Positions 53,914 through 62,871 of a stretch of 64,000 nucleotides of DNA are shown here, one piece after another. Below the pieces are notes generated by a model. It had not been told where the DNA came from. It ran no database searches and worked only from the letters and a program-made list of their open reading frames with translations. Both the position numbers and the translations under genes were made by a program. Source of the stretch: Ferruginibacter sp. (lineage in GTDB: Bacteria > Bacteroidota > Bacteroidia > Chitinophagales > Chitinophagaceae); assembly GCA_025362235.1 (NCBI GenBank), contig JANYGZ010000050.1, positions 1 through 64,000 of the forward strand. Direction: 5' to 3'. Position 1 is the stretch's first letter. Each line of letters begins with the position of its first letter.

Positions 53914-54300
53914 ATGAAAAAAATATTTCTAATATCCTTCATAGCTGCGGCTATTTTATTTTCCTGTAGTAAAGAAGGGGAACAAAATACAGAAAACCAA
54001 AATACAGAAAACCTTTGCCCTGTAGTAGAGGCTAGTACTGTGCCACAGGTAGTTAAAGATTCATTTGCAGTAAGGTATCCTGCAACTATTGTAACAACCT
54101 GGTTTTATAAAGACAGTTCAAGTTATTGCGCTCTATTTACTGAATCTGGAGTAGAAAAACTGGCACATTTTAATACCAACGGAACCTTTATAAAAGAAGA
54201 AGTAGAAATGCATCAGGAAGGTGAACACCAGGATAGTACAGTAACCGGCGGTAAGCCAACCACCGGCTGCGAATGTGAAGTACATAAAGAAGGTGATTAA
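53914..54300 (+). CDS. PepSY-like lipoprotein
   Basis: 128 aa. Lipoprotein signal ending LFSC (C18), then one PepSY-like unit (VPQVVKDSFAVRYPATIVTTWFYKD; KLAHFNTNGTFIKEE) and a Cys/His/Glu-rich tail (GCECEVHKEGD) that could bind metal. Likely co-transcribed with the CHRD-like gene, followed by a terminator. Confidence 0.8.
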   Translation: MKKIFLISFIAAAILFSCSKEGEQNTENQNTENLCPVVEASTVPQVVKDSFAVRYPATIVTTWFYKDSSSYCALFTESGVEKLAHFNTNGTFIKEEVEMHQEGEHQDSTVTGGKPTTGCECEVHKEGD

Positions 54301-54330
54301 CCATTTTCATAAACTGAGGGTTTATGTTTA

Positions 54331-54370
54331 AGGCCCCTTGTTCTTCATTGCGGGGGGCTATTTTATTTTA
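54331..54370 (+). terminator. Probable terminator
   Basis: AGGCCCC and GGGGGGCT pair with one mismatch around a 14-base loop, followed by ATTTTATTTTA. Confidence 0.5.
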
Positions 54371-54491
54371 ATGCCCATGAAAAAAATTATACTGGCTATG
54401 CAACTTGTAAAACACATTGTAATTGTCCTTACTTCAAATACATATTACATCAGTAGCAATATTTTATAAAATACTTACTTAAGTACAGTTA

Positions 54492-56789
54492 ATGAAACAA
54501 AAAATATTCCTGCTGTTTTTATCTGCATTGCCATTTTTTGCAATGGCTCAAAAAAAAATTACTGTCAGTGGTTATGTAAAAGATGTAAAGACAGGAGAAG
54601 CATTGATAAGTGCCAGCGTGTATATCAGTAACGAAAAAAGAGGTACTACCACTAATTCGTATGGTTTTTACTCCATCTCTGTAACGCAGGCAGATTCTAT
54701 TGGTATTGTTATTTCTTACCAGGGTTATACACCGCAGCTATTTACTGTAAGTGGCTTCACTGACCAAACACTGGACTATAATTTGCTGGAAAAGCCAAAT
54801 GATTTAAATGAGGTGATTGTAAGTTCTGCCAGAAATAACAATAATATCAGCAAAGTAAGAATGAGTGTAATAAATATCCCGATGAAACAGATTAAAGCCC
54901 TGCCCGCAATTGCCGGCGAAACGGATATTTTAAAAATTCTGCAGTTGCTCCCGGGTGTACAGTCGGGTAAGGAGGGTACAACAGGGTTTTATGTACGTGG
55001 AGGCAATAGCGACCAAAACTTAGTGCAGCTTGATGAGGCAACTGTTTATAATCCCAATCACCTTTTTGGGTTATTCAGCACGTTTAATACCAATGCCATT
55101 AATAGTGTTACATTAATAAAAGGTGGTTTCCCGGCGCAATATGGCGGAAGATTAAGCTCAATTCTGGATGTAACTATGAAGGAGGGGAATAAGAAAAAAT
55201 TCAGCGGAGAAGGGGGCATCGGTACAATCTCGGTTAATCTTACATTAGAAGGCCCCATAAAAAAAAATAAATCTTCTTATATCATTTCTGCAAGAAGGAC
55301 ATTTTTTGATTTAATTACTAAAACTGTTATCCCTAAAAATAAAAATAATACCACCTATTCTTTTTATGATATTAATGGAAAAGTAAATTTTGAACTGGGT
55401 AAAAAAGATAAACTCTACCTGAGTTTTTTTACAGGGTTGGATGATGCAAAATATGCCGGGGCAAGCAGCCTAAACTATAAGATTAATTTTGGCAACAGTA
55501 CTGCAATAGCAAGATGGAATCATTTATTCAATAATAAATTATTCAGCAACACTTCTTTTATTTATAATGATTATCATTTAAGCCTTCTTACTACGCAGGA
55601 TAAATATTACTCACAGTTGTATACCGGGATAAAAGATGTAAACTTCAAAACAGATTTTAGTTATTTCCCCTCATCTTCACATTCAATTAAAGCAGGGTTC
55701 AACTATGCTTACAGTACTTTGTTTCCCTCAACTACCTCTGCTAAAGTACCCCGAAGCGGCAATATCAATAAACCTAATTTAGACAGCATTGAAAAACAAT
55801 ATTCTTCTATTGTTGCATTTTATATTAATGACGATATAACGGTATCAGAAAAACTGGGTACAAGTTTGGGTGTGAGGGTTCCTGTATTTATTAAGTCGGA
55901 TATTACCTATACAACAGTTGAACCAAGGGCAACGATTAAGTACCAGCTGGATGACGCCACTTCGATAAAAGTGGCATACACCATAATGAACCAGTTTCAG
56001 CATTTGGTACCCAGCAGTACAGCGTCATTACCAACCGATATCTGGATAAGCAGCAGCAGAATTGTGAAACCGCAAACAAGTCAGCAAATAGCATTGGGGC
56101 TATTCAAAAATTTTAAGGATAATGTTTATGAAGCCAGTATTGAGGGGTATTACAAAACTATGAATAACCAGGTACTTTTTAAAGAAGGCGCACAATCTAT
56201 ACAACAGACAGCTATTGACACCAAATTGACTTTTGGCAACGGCCAAAGTTATGGAGCAGAATTATTTGTAAAGAAAAATGCGGGGAAGTTAACGGGATGG
56301 GTATCGTACACTTTATCCTGGGCGTATCAACAATTTGATTCATTAAACTATGGTAAGCAATTTCCTTTTGCATACGATAAAAGACATAACCTTTCAATAG
56401 TTGCCATATTAGATTTAACAAAAAAATGGACTTTGTCAGCAGCTTTTGTATTTACTTCAGGAGGTGCATATACACTGCCAACCGGAAGGGCTGGTGTTTA
56501 TGGTGATGGCTCTTTATATGATGGGACTTATAACGATTATACCGCAAGAAATAATTACCGGTACCGTGATTATAACCGCCTTGATTTAAGTGCCAGGTAC
56601 CACTGGGCTTCTAAAATATTTGGCAAAAAATACCAGTCGGAGTTAGTGATAAGTGTATATAATATTTATAACCGCAGCAACCCATATTTTATTTACTTAA
56701 CAAAGGACCCGGTAACTAAAAATATTAAGGTAATACAAGTATCCCTGCTGCCAATAATTCCAGGCATCAGTTACAATTTTAAATTTTAA
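54492..56789 (+). CDS. TonB-dependent receptor with CarboxypepD-reg domain
   Basis: 765 aa. Signal peptide (ending AMAQ), CarboxypepD-reg sandwich 22-100 (SGYVKDVKTGEALISASVYI), plug 115-225 (LKILQLLPGVQSGKEGTTGFYVRGGNSDQNLVQLDEATVYNPNHLFG), barrel 230-765. Complete SusC-like/TonB-receptor signature. With the DUF4249 gene 10 bases downstream forms the usual pair. Substrate unknown. Confidence 0.95.
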   Translation: MKQKIFLLFLSALPFFAMAQKKITVSGYVKDVKTGEALISASVYISNEKRGTTTNSYGFYSISVTQADSIGIVISYQGYTPQLFTVSGFTDQTLDYNLLEKPNDLNEVIVSSARNNNNISKVRMSVINIPMKQIKALPAIAGETDILKILQLLPGVQSGKEGTTGFYVRGGNSDQNLVQLDEATVYNPNHLFGLFSTFNTNAINSVTLIKGGFPAQYGGRLSSILDVTMKEGNKKKFSGEGGIGTISVNLTLEGPIKKNKSSYIISARRTFFDLITKTVIPKNKNNTTYSFYDINGKVNFELGKKDKLYLSFFTGLDDAKYAGASSLNYKINFGNSTAIARWNHLFNNKLFSNTSFIYNDYHLSLLTTQDKYYSQLYTGIKDVNFKTDFSYFPSSSHSIKAGFNYAYSTLFPSTTSAKVPRSGNINKPNLDSIEKQYSSIVAFYINDDITVSEKLGTSLGVRVPVFIKSDITYTTVEPRATIKYQLDDATSIKVAYTIMNQFQHLVPSSTASLPTDIWISSSRIVKPQTSQQIALGLFKNFKDNVYEASIEGYYKTMNNQVLFKEGAQSIQQTAIDTKLTFGNGQSYGAELFVKKNAGKLTGWVSYTLSWAYQQFDSLNYGKQFPFAYDKRHNLSIVAILDLTKKWTLSAAFVFTSGGAYTLPTGRAGVYGDGSLYDGTYNDYTARNNYRYRDYNRLDLSARYHWASKIFGKKYQSELVISVYNIYNRSNPYFIYLTKDPVTKNIKVIQVSLLPIIPGISYNFKF

Positions 56790-56799
56790 AATATCCTGA

Positions 56800-57693
56800 A
56801 TGAAATATCCATTACACATATTTTTAGTAACTGTTATTTTTATCTCTTTTGGATGCGAAAAAACTATTACCATAAAACAACAGCCTTATCAAAGTAAATT
56901 ATCCATTCAAGGTTTAATTACCCCCAATCAAAAACCCCAGGTTTATTTAAACAGAACGGTTCCCTATTTTGATCCAAAAGTAAATACAAGGGAACTGACA
57001 ATTGATAACGCAACAGTTTCATTAAATGATGGCATATCAACATTTACGCTTAGCTTTGATTCATTGTATAATTATCATTATTGCCAGTACGATTATTTTT
57101 ATAGCAGCCCAAAAGTTATCCAGCCCAATAAAACTTATATGCTGGCAGTTATTTACAACGGTGTTACTTATAACGCAACAGCAACTACTAATCAATTCAA
57201 AAGTGCCGTAACATCTATCAGCTATACTCATAAATTTAAAGATTTATATGGTGAGCATGAGGGCATAATTGTGGGATATACAGATAAAACTGGCATAGGT
57301 GATTATTACCGTTATGAAATGGGCAGGATGATTGATAGCAGTGTGAAAAGTGTAAATGCAGTAAAAAGCAGTTGCACTTTTGGTCAAAAATATTATGTAA
57401 AAGAAATTGGCAGAACTATTTATCCTGATAAAAATGTGGACGGCCTGGCAGTAACTTTTGTGTTTGAACCAAATTATTCACACAAAAAAGATGATACTGC
57501 CTATATCCGTTTGCAAACCGTTGATAAAAATATTTCCGATTTTTACGATAACCTTGACAGGCAAAAATTAGCTCAGTTTAATCCGTTTGTAGAGCCTGTA
57601 TTTATTATTCCCGGACAGTTTGGGGATAAAGCCATTGGCGTTTTTGGAGCTTATGCTGTTTCAGATTCTGTTTTATTTATTTATCCTGAATAA
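56800..57693 (+). CDS. DUF4249 lipoprotein
   Basis: 297 aa. Lipoprotein signal ending SFGC (C19), then DUF4249 (LSIQGLITPNQKPQVYLNRTVPYF; VSLNDGISTF). Partner of the TonB receptor in Bacteroidota. Complete; 9 bases before the PAP2 gene. Confidence 0.92.
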   Translation: MKYPLHIFLVTVIFISFGCEKTITIKQQPYQSKLSIQGLITPNQKPQVYLNRTVPYFDPKVNTRELTIDNATVSLNDGISTFTLSFDSLYNYHYCQYDYFYSSPKVIQPNKTYMLAVIYNGVTYNATATTNQFKSAVTSISYTHKFKDLYGEHEGIIVGYTDKTGIGDYYRYEMGRMIDSSVKSVNAVKSSCTFGQKYYVKEIGRTIYPDKNVDGLAVTFVFEPNYSHKKDDTAYIRLQTVDKNISDFYDNLDRQKLAQFNPFVEPVFIIPGQFGDKAIGVFGAYAVSDSVLFIYPE

Positions 57694-57701
57694 ATTATTT
57701 T

Positions 57702-58505
57702 ATGAAAAAAGTGACATTAATTCTGTTGCTATTTGTATTTAATTATGCCAATGCTCAAAAGACGGATACCTCCACTGCAATAAAGAATATTGTTAGTGAA
57801 GGAAGTATGCTAAACAGGTCAGATAGCTTGTATAAGAGTACCCAAACCAAACTGCCGCTAAAAAGCTTAATCTTACCTGCAACATTTATTACATACGGTT
57901 TTGTTGCCCTTAACAATAGAGGACTTTTAAAATTGGATCAAAGCATTAAAGAAGAAATATGGACAGAATATCCGCACCGCACTGTTACCGTTGATAACTA
58001 TTTGCAATACGCACCTGCAGCTGCCGTGTACGCATTAAATGCTATGGGGATTAAAGGAAAAAATAATTTTAAGGACCGAACAATGATTTATTTAATGTCT
58101 AATGCAATAATGGGGATAACCGTTCATTCACTTAAAGGCATTACCAGGATACAAAGGCCTGATGGCGATGGTACCAACGCCTTTCCTTCGGGCCACACAG
58201 GCACTGCATTTGTTTCTGCAGAATTTTTATACTTGGAGTATAGAGATATTTCTCCCTGGTATGGAATTGCAGGTTATGCTGCTGCAATAACTACAGCCTA
58301 TTTAAGAATGTATAACAATCAGCATTGGTTTCGGGATCTTTTACCTGGTGCCGGTATCGGCATTATCTCTACCCGTTTAGCCTATTTGATTTATCCTTCC
58401 ATTAAAAGAAAATTTTTTAAAGACAAACCCATAAATACAATGATAATGCCTTTCTATCAAGAGGGTGGCGGAGGGCTTTCTTTTGTATATAATTTTCAAC
58501 ACTAA
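57702..58505 (+). CDS. PAP2-family phosphatase
   Basis: 267 aa. Signal peptide (ending ANAQ), four to five helices, and the full PAP2 signature: K-x6-RP in KGITRIQRPDG, PSGH, and the third motif in LRMYNNQHWFRDLLPGA (R-x5-H-x3-D). Membrane phospholipid phosphatase-type enzyme. Last gene of the TonB/DUF4249 operon. Confidence 0.93.
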   Translation: MKKVTLILLLFVFNYANAQKTDTSTAIKNIVSEGSMLNRSDSLYKSTQTKLPLKSLILPATFITYGFVALNNRGLLKLDQSIKEEIWTEYPHRTVTVDNYLQYAPAAAVYALNAMGIKGKNNFKDRTMIYLMSNAIMGITVHSLKGITRIQRPDGDGTNAFPSGHTGTAFVSAEFLYLEYRDISPWYGIAGYAAAITTAYLRMYNNQHWFRDLLPGAGIGIISTRLAYLIYPSIKRKFFKDKPINTMIMPFYQEGGGGLSFVYNFQH

Positions 58506-58536
58506 GAAGCGGTTTAAGTTATTTGCAATATCCTTT

Positions 58537-58560
58537 ATTGGGCTAAAGCCCAATTTCATA
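58537..58560 (+). terminator. Terminator after the PAP2 gene
   Basis: ATTGGGC (58537-58543) and GCCCAAT (58548-58554) pair perfectly around TAAA, then TTTCATA. Confidence 0.6.
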
Positions 58561-58576
58561 AACTAAAATTTCAAAA

Positions 58577-58593
58577 TAACTCAAACAGCTTCT
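58577..58593. repeat. Dispersed 17-base motif, copy 3
   Basis: Identical to 50033-50049, here between the 3' ends of the PAP2 gene and of the Hsp20 pseudogene, so it is not a promoter for either. Confidence 0.7.
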
Positions 58594-58764
58594 AAGCAAA
58601 ACCTAAAATTAGTATATAGAAATGTATAGTTTTTATTCTTACTCATCAGGATTTTAAATAATTAAATCTGCGGATAGGTAACACCAGAATAGGGTATGGG
58701 TATGTTTAAAACAAAAAACTCCAACGCAATTTGCAGCAGAGTTTTGTAGCCAGTGGTAGGGAAT

Positions 58765-59175
58765 TTATTTAACAGCAACTTGCTTGGTATTAGCTTTTTG
58801 GCTTCTTCCCTTTTGGGCAGGTTAAGCAGTAAAACACCATCTTCGTAACGGGCATCAATTTTTTTCTTTGTTTACATCTTCGGGTAAAGTAAAGCTGCGG
58901 CTGAAAGAAGGATAATTGTACTCCTTGCGGTTGAACCTGGTGCCATTTTCTTCTTTGTTTTCTTCTTTCTCACAACTGATATTAAGCATGCTGTGCCTGG
59001 TACTGCCAGCGATACTTTAAAATCATCGTTGTTTTCGGTAATGATTACAGCGGGTACATTTAGAGTTCTGCCCATTATTCTGTCTTTGTCAAACCATTCA
59101 TTCCAGGGACGGAAGAAATCATCAAATAAAGCAGGCAGGGGCTCACCACCATCTTCTTAATACTTTTGTTGACAT
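58765..59175 (-). pseudogene. Hsp20 small heat-shock protein gene, multiply frameshifted
   Basis: The minus strand from ATG at 59173-59175 carries Hsp20 segments in several frames: GEPLPALFDDFFRPWNEWFD, LNVPAVIITENNDDFKVSLAVPG, LNISCEKEENKEENGTRFN, KEYNYPSFSRSFTLPEDVNK, IDARYEDGVLLLNLPKREEAKKL and TKQVAVK-stop at 58765. The second half of the alpha-crystallin domain start is deleted, and one shift is an extra A in a 7-A run near 58861-58867. At least four indels, so inactive. Confidence 0.85.
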
Positions 59176-59305
59176 AATAACCTCCTTATTTTTTATTATT
59201 TAGAAAATTGTTTACATAACAAAAGTATTTTATTCCCTTAAAACTTATCTTTATTAAAATTCCTGCCAATGCCGGTGGTTTTAGCCAGGGCTATTTTACT
59301 TGCTT

Positions 59306-62300
59306 ATGAAAAATTTATTTTTCTTTTTTATAACTGCTCTGTTTTTTGTTTCCTGCAAGCAAAAGCAACCACTTTTTCGTGAAATAAAAAGCGATAAAAG
59401 TGGCATTCATTTCAATAACCAGATAAAAGACGATGACGAATTAAACCCGCTCAATTACGAATATATCTACAATGGGGGTGGGATAGGTATTGGCGATTTT
59501 AATAATGACGGCCTGCCTGATATTTATTTTACGGGCAACAGGGTACCCAATAAATTATACATCAACAAAGGCAATATGAAATTTGAAGATGTAACCGAAG
59601 CTGCCGGCGTAAATGGAAACGGCAGATGGTGCAAGGGAGTAAGTGTTATAGATATCAATAACGACGGACTAATGGACCTGTATGTAAACGCTGCCGTGCT
59701 GGTTAATAATAGAAAAAATTTACTGTACATCAACCAGGGTGCCGATAAAAAAACCGGCATCCCTGTTTTTAAAGAAGAAGCTGCGGAATATGGATTGGCA
59801 GACAGTTCCAGCAACCAGATGGCTGCATTTTTTGATTACGATAATGATGGCGATCTGGATGTGTATTTACTGATCAATGAACTTGACAGGACCTATCCCA
59901 ATGAATTTCGCCCAATACACAAAGATGGAAGCTGGCCCAATACGGATAAGCTGTTGAGAAATGACTGGAATGACAGTTTAAAACATCCGGTGTTTACAGA
60001 TGTTTCCAAACAGGCGGGTATTTTAATTGAGGGATACGGGCTGGGTGTAAACATTGCCGATATCAACAACGATGGCTGGAAAGATATTTATGTAAGTAAC
60101 GATTACCTTTCCAATAATATTTTATACATCAATAACCATGACGGTACATTTACAGACCGTTGTTCAACCTATTTTAAACATACCAGTAAAAATGCAATGG
60201 GCAATGATATTGCCGATATTAATAATGATGGGCTGGCAGATGTAATTGAACTGGATATGGCGCCATCAGATAATTACCGCCAAAAGATGATGATGAATGA
60301 CATAAGTTATCAAACATTTCAAAACTCGGCACAGTTTGGATACATGCATCAATATGTTCGTAATTGTTTACAGTTGAACCAGGGGCCACGGGTTTTGGAA
60401 AACGATACAATTGGTACACCCATATTTAGCGAGGTAAGTTATTATGCCGGTGTTGCACAAACAGACTGGAGCTGGGCGCCGCTGGCAATAGATGTAGACA
60501 ATAATGGTTTCAGGGATTTGATGATCTCCAACGGTTTGCCAAAAGATGTATCAGACCTGGATTTTATTTCGTACAGAAGCCGTTCAGCAGCTACTATGCC
60601 CATGCAGGAAATAATCAAACAAATGCCTTCTGTAAAAATCAGTAATTATATTTTTCAAAATAATGGAGATATAAGTTTTACTGATAAAACAAAAGACTGG
60701 GGATGGGACAACCCAACTTTTTCTTCAGGCATGGCCTATGCAGATTTTGACGGGGATGGTGATATAGATGTAGTTGTAAATAATACCAACATGGAAGCAA
60801 CACTTCTGGAAAATACTTTGAATGAATCCAGGGGTAAAGAAAATAATTTTTTAAGGATACAATTACAGGGAGAGCAATTAAACAGAAATGGAATAGGTAC
60901 TGTTCTCCGATTATATTACCAGGGTAAACAACAATTGTATGAATGCACTCCATACAGGGGTTATATGTCGAGTGTAGAAAATGTGGCGCACTTTGGAGTG
61001 GGTAATGCAACCATCATTGACTCTGTAGTTGCTGTATGGCCAAATGGTAAAAAGCAGGTGTTAAATAATATTGCCACCAATCAAACAATCAATATCAATA
61101 TAACGCAGGCTGGGGCAACAGAAAATTATCCAAATCAAATTATTGCAAACAAAAACTGGTTCACTGATATCACCAGTAAAACAGGGATCAACTTTTTTGC
61201 TTCAGAGATTGATTTCATTGATTTCGATATTCAAAAAATGATCCCTCATAAATTAACCCAGTATGGCCCTTCGCTTGCTGTTGGTGATGTAAATGGTGAT
61301 GGCCTTGACGACCTTGTGGTAGGTGGTGGTTCGCCAACCTATGCAAGATTGTATTTGCAAAAACCGGATGGCTCATTTACAAGAAAAAAATTAATTGATT
61401 CAATCGCTGAATTTAAATACCAGGATGACGGTGGCATTTGCCTCTTTGATGCGGACAATGATAATGATCTTGATCTGTACATCGCTTCTGGGGGCGCCGA
61501 AAACGGGCCGGGATACGAAGCATACAAGGATCATTTTTACATCAATGACGGCAAAGGGAATTTTAAAGAAATGCCTTCGGCGATAACACCTAATTATACA
61601 GCCAAAAGTTGTGTGAAGGCTGCCGATTATGATCATGATGGCGACCTGGATCTCTTTGTTGGTGGAAGGGTTTTTCCGGGCAGCTACCCCCAGCCAGTCA
61701 GCAGTTTTATTTTACGCAATGATTCTAAAGATGGAAAAATAAAATTTACAAATGTTACCAAAGAGGTTGCGCCTGCATTGCAAAATATCGGACTGGTTTG
61801 TGATGCGGTATGGAGCGACGTAGATAATGATGGATATGCCGACCTTATTATTTCCGGTGAATGGATGCCGATTACTATCTTGAAAAATGAAAAAGGAAAG
61901 TTTATAAAAGTCGATACCAAACTGCAAAATGAAACCGGCTGGTGGAACAGCATAACCGCTGCCGATATAGATAATGATGGCGATATGGATTATGTAGTAG
62001 GTAACTGCGGGACCAATGGTTTTTTAAAACCCACTTTACAATTCCCTGTAAAAGCTTTTGGAAAAGATTTTGATAACAACGGAAGTTATGATGCGGTGTT
62101 CAGTTGCTGGCGGCCTTCGGTAATGAATGGAGAATTGAAAGAATACCCTATCGCCAGGCGTGAAGATTTTATTAAAGAAATGACGGCGATGAAAGAAAGG
62201 TTTCCTAATTATTCGGCGTATGCCAGTAAAGAGATGAACGCAATTTTTACTGAAGCAGAATTAAAAGAGGCATTACAATTGTCGGCTACAAATTTTAATA

Positions 62301-62860
62301 CCTGCTGGATAGAAAATAAAGGGAACATGCAGTTTGAGTTGCACCCCCTGCCAGCACAGGCACAATGGGCACCTGTGTATGGCATAGTGGTAAAAGATTT
62401 TAATGGGGATGGAAATGTTGACATAGCATTAAATGGAAATGAATTTTCAATGGCTCCTGTGCTTGGGCGCTATGATGCATTGAATGGTTTGATATTACAG
62501 GGAGATGGAAAAGGAAATTTTTCACCGTTGCCTATTCTGCAAAGTGGTTTTTATGTACCGGGCAATGGCAAATCGCTGGCTCAAATAAATATTAATGGAA
62601 AGCTGGTATTGGCAGCAGGGCAAAATTCAGGGGCATTAAAATTATTTCAAAATAAAATTGCTGCCGGTAATATCATTCCATTACAGCAGGGAGATATTTT
62701 TGCAACGGTGCATTTAAAAAATGGACAAATGCGAAAAGAAGAATTTGAATATGGTTCTTCTTTCTTATCACAGTCGGGCAGGTTTATACAGTTAAGCCCA
62801 TCAATACAATCTATTGAAATCACCAACAATAAAAATCAAAAAAGAACAATCAATAATTGA
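59306..62860 (+). CDS. FG-GAP/VCBS and ASPIC/UnbV repeat lipoprotein (CRTAC1-like)
   Basis: 1184 aa from ATG at 59306 (a TTG two codons upstream is unnecessary). Lipoprotein signal ending FVSC (C17). Many calcium-binding FG-GAP/VCBS loops of the D-x-N-x-D-G-x-x-D type (GIGDFNNDGLPDIYF, SVIDINNDGLMDLYV, AFFDYDNDGDLDVYL, AVGDVNGDGLDDLVVGG and more) and an ASPIC/UnbV domain at about 510-590 (NRNGIGTVLRLYYQGKQQLYE ... VWPNGKKQVL). Surface beta-propeller, likely working with the haloperoxidase-like gene 11 bases downstream. Confidence 0.93.
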   Translation: MKNLFFFFITALFFVSCKQKQPLFREIKSDKSGIHFNNQIKDDDELNPLNYEYIYNGGGIGIGDFNNDGLPDIYFTGNRVPNKLYINKGNMKFEDVTEAAGVNGNGRWCKGVSVIDINNDGLMDLYVNAAVLVNNRKNLLYINQGADKKTGIPVFKEEAAEYGLADSSSNQMAAFFDYDNDGDLDVYLLINELDRTYPNEFRPIHKDGSWPNTDKLLRNDWNDSLKHPVFTDVSKQAGILIEGYGLGVNIADINNDGWKDIYVSNDYLSNNILYINNHDGTFTDRCSTYFKHTSKNAMGNDIADINNDGLADVIELDMAPSDNYRQKMMMNDISYQTFQNSAQFGYMHQYVRNCLQLNQGPRVLENDTIGTPIFSEVSYYAGVAQTDWSWAPLAIDVDNNGFRDLMISNGLPKDVSDLDFISYRSRSAATMPMQEIIKQMPSVKISNYIFQNNGDISFTDKTKDWGWDNPTFSSGMAYADFDGDGDIDVVVNNTNMEATLLENTLNESRGKENNFLRIQLQGEQLNRNGIGTVLRLYYQGKQQLYECTPYRGYMSSVENVAHFGVGNATIIDSVVAVWPNGKKQVLNNIATNQTININITQAGATENYPNQIIANKNWFTDITSKTGINFFASEIDFIDFDIQKMIPHKLTQYGPSLAVGDVNGDGLDDLVVGGGSPTYARLYLQKPDGSFTRKKLIDSIAEFKYQDDGGICLFDADNDNDLDLYIASGGAENGPGYEAYKDHFYINDGKGNFKEMPSAITPNYTAKSCVKAADYDHDGDLDLFVGGRVFPGSYPQPVSSFILRNDSKDGKIKFTNVTKEVAPALQNIGLVCDAVWSDVDNDGYADLIISGEWMPITILKNEKGKFIKVDTKLQNETGWWNSITAADIDNDGDMDYVVGNCGTNGFLKPTLQFPVKAFGKDFDNNGSYDAVFSCWRPSVMNGELKEYPIARREDFIKEMTAMKERFPNYSAYASKEMNAIFTEAELKEALQLSATNFNTCWIENKGNMQFELHPLPAQAQWAPVYGIVVKDFNGDGNVDIALNGNEFSMAPVLGRYDALNGLILQGDGKGNFSPLPILQSGFYVPGNGKSLAQININGKLVLAAGQNSGALKLFQNKIAAGNIIPLQQGDIFATVHLKNGQMRKEEFEYGSSFLSQSGRFIQLSPSIQSIEITNNKNQKRTINN

Positions 62861-62871
62861 GTTACTCATTT

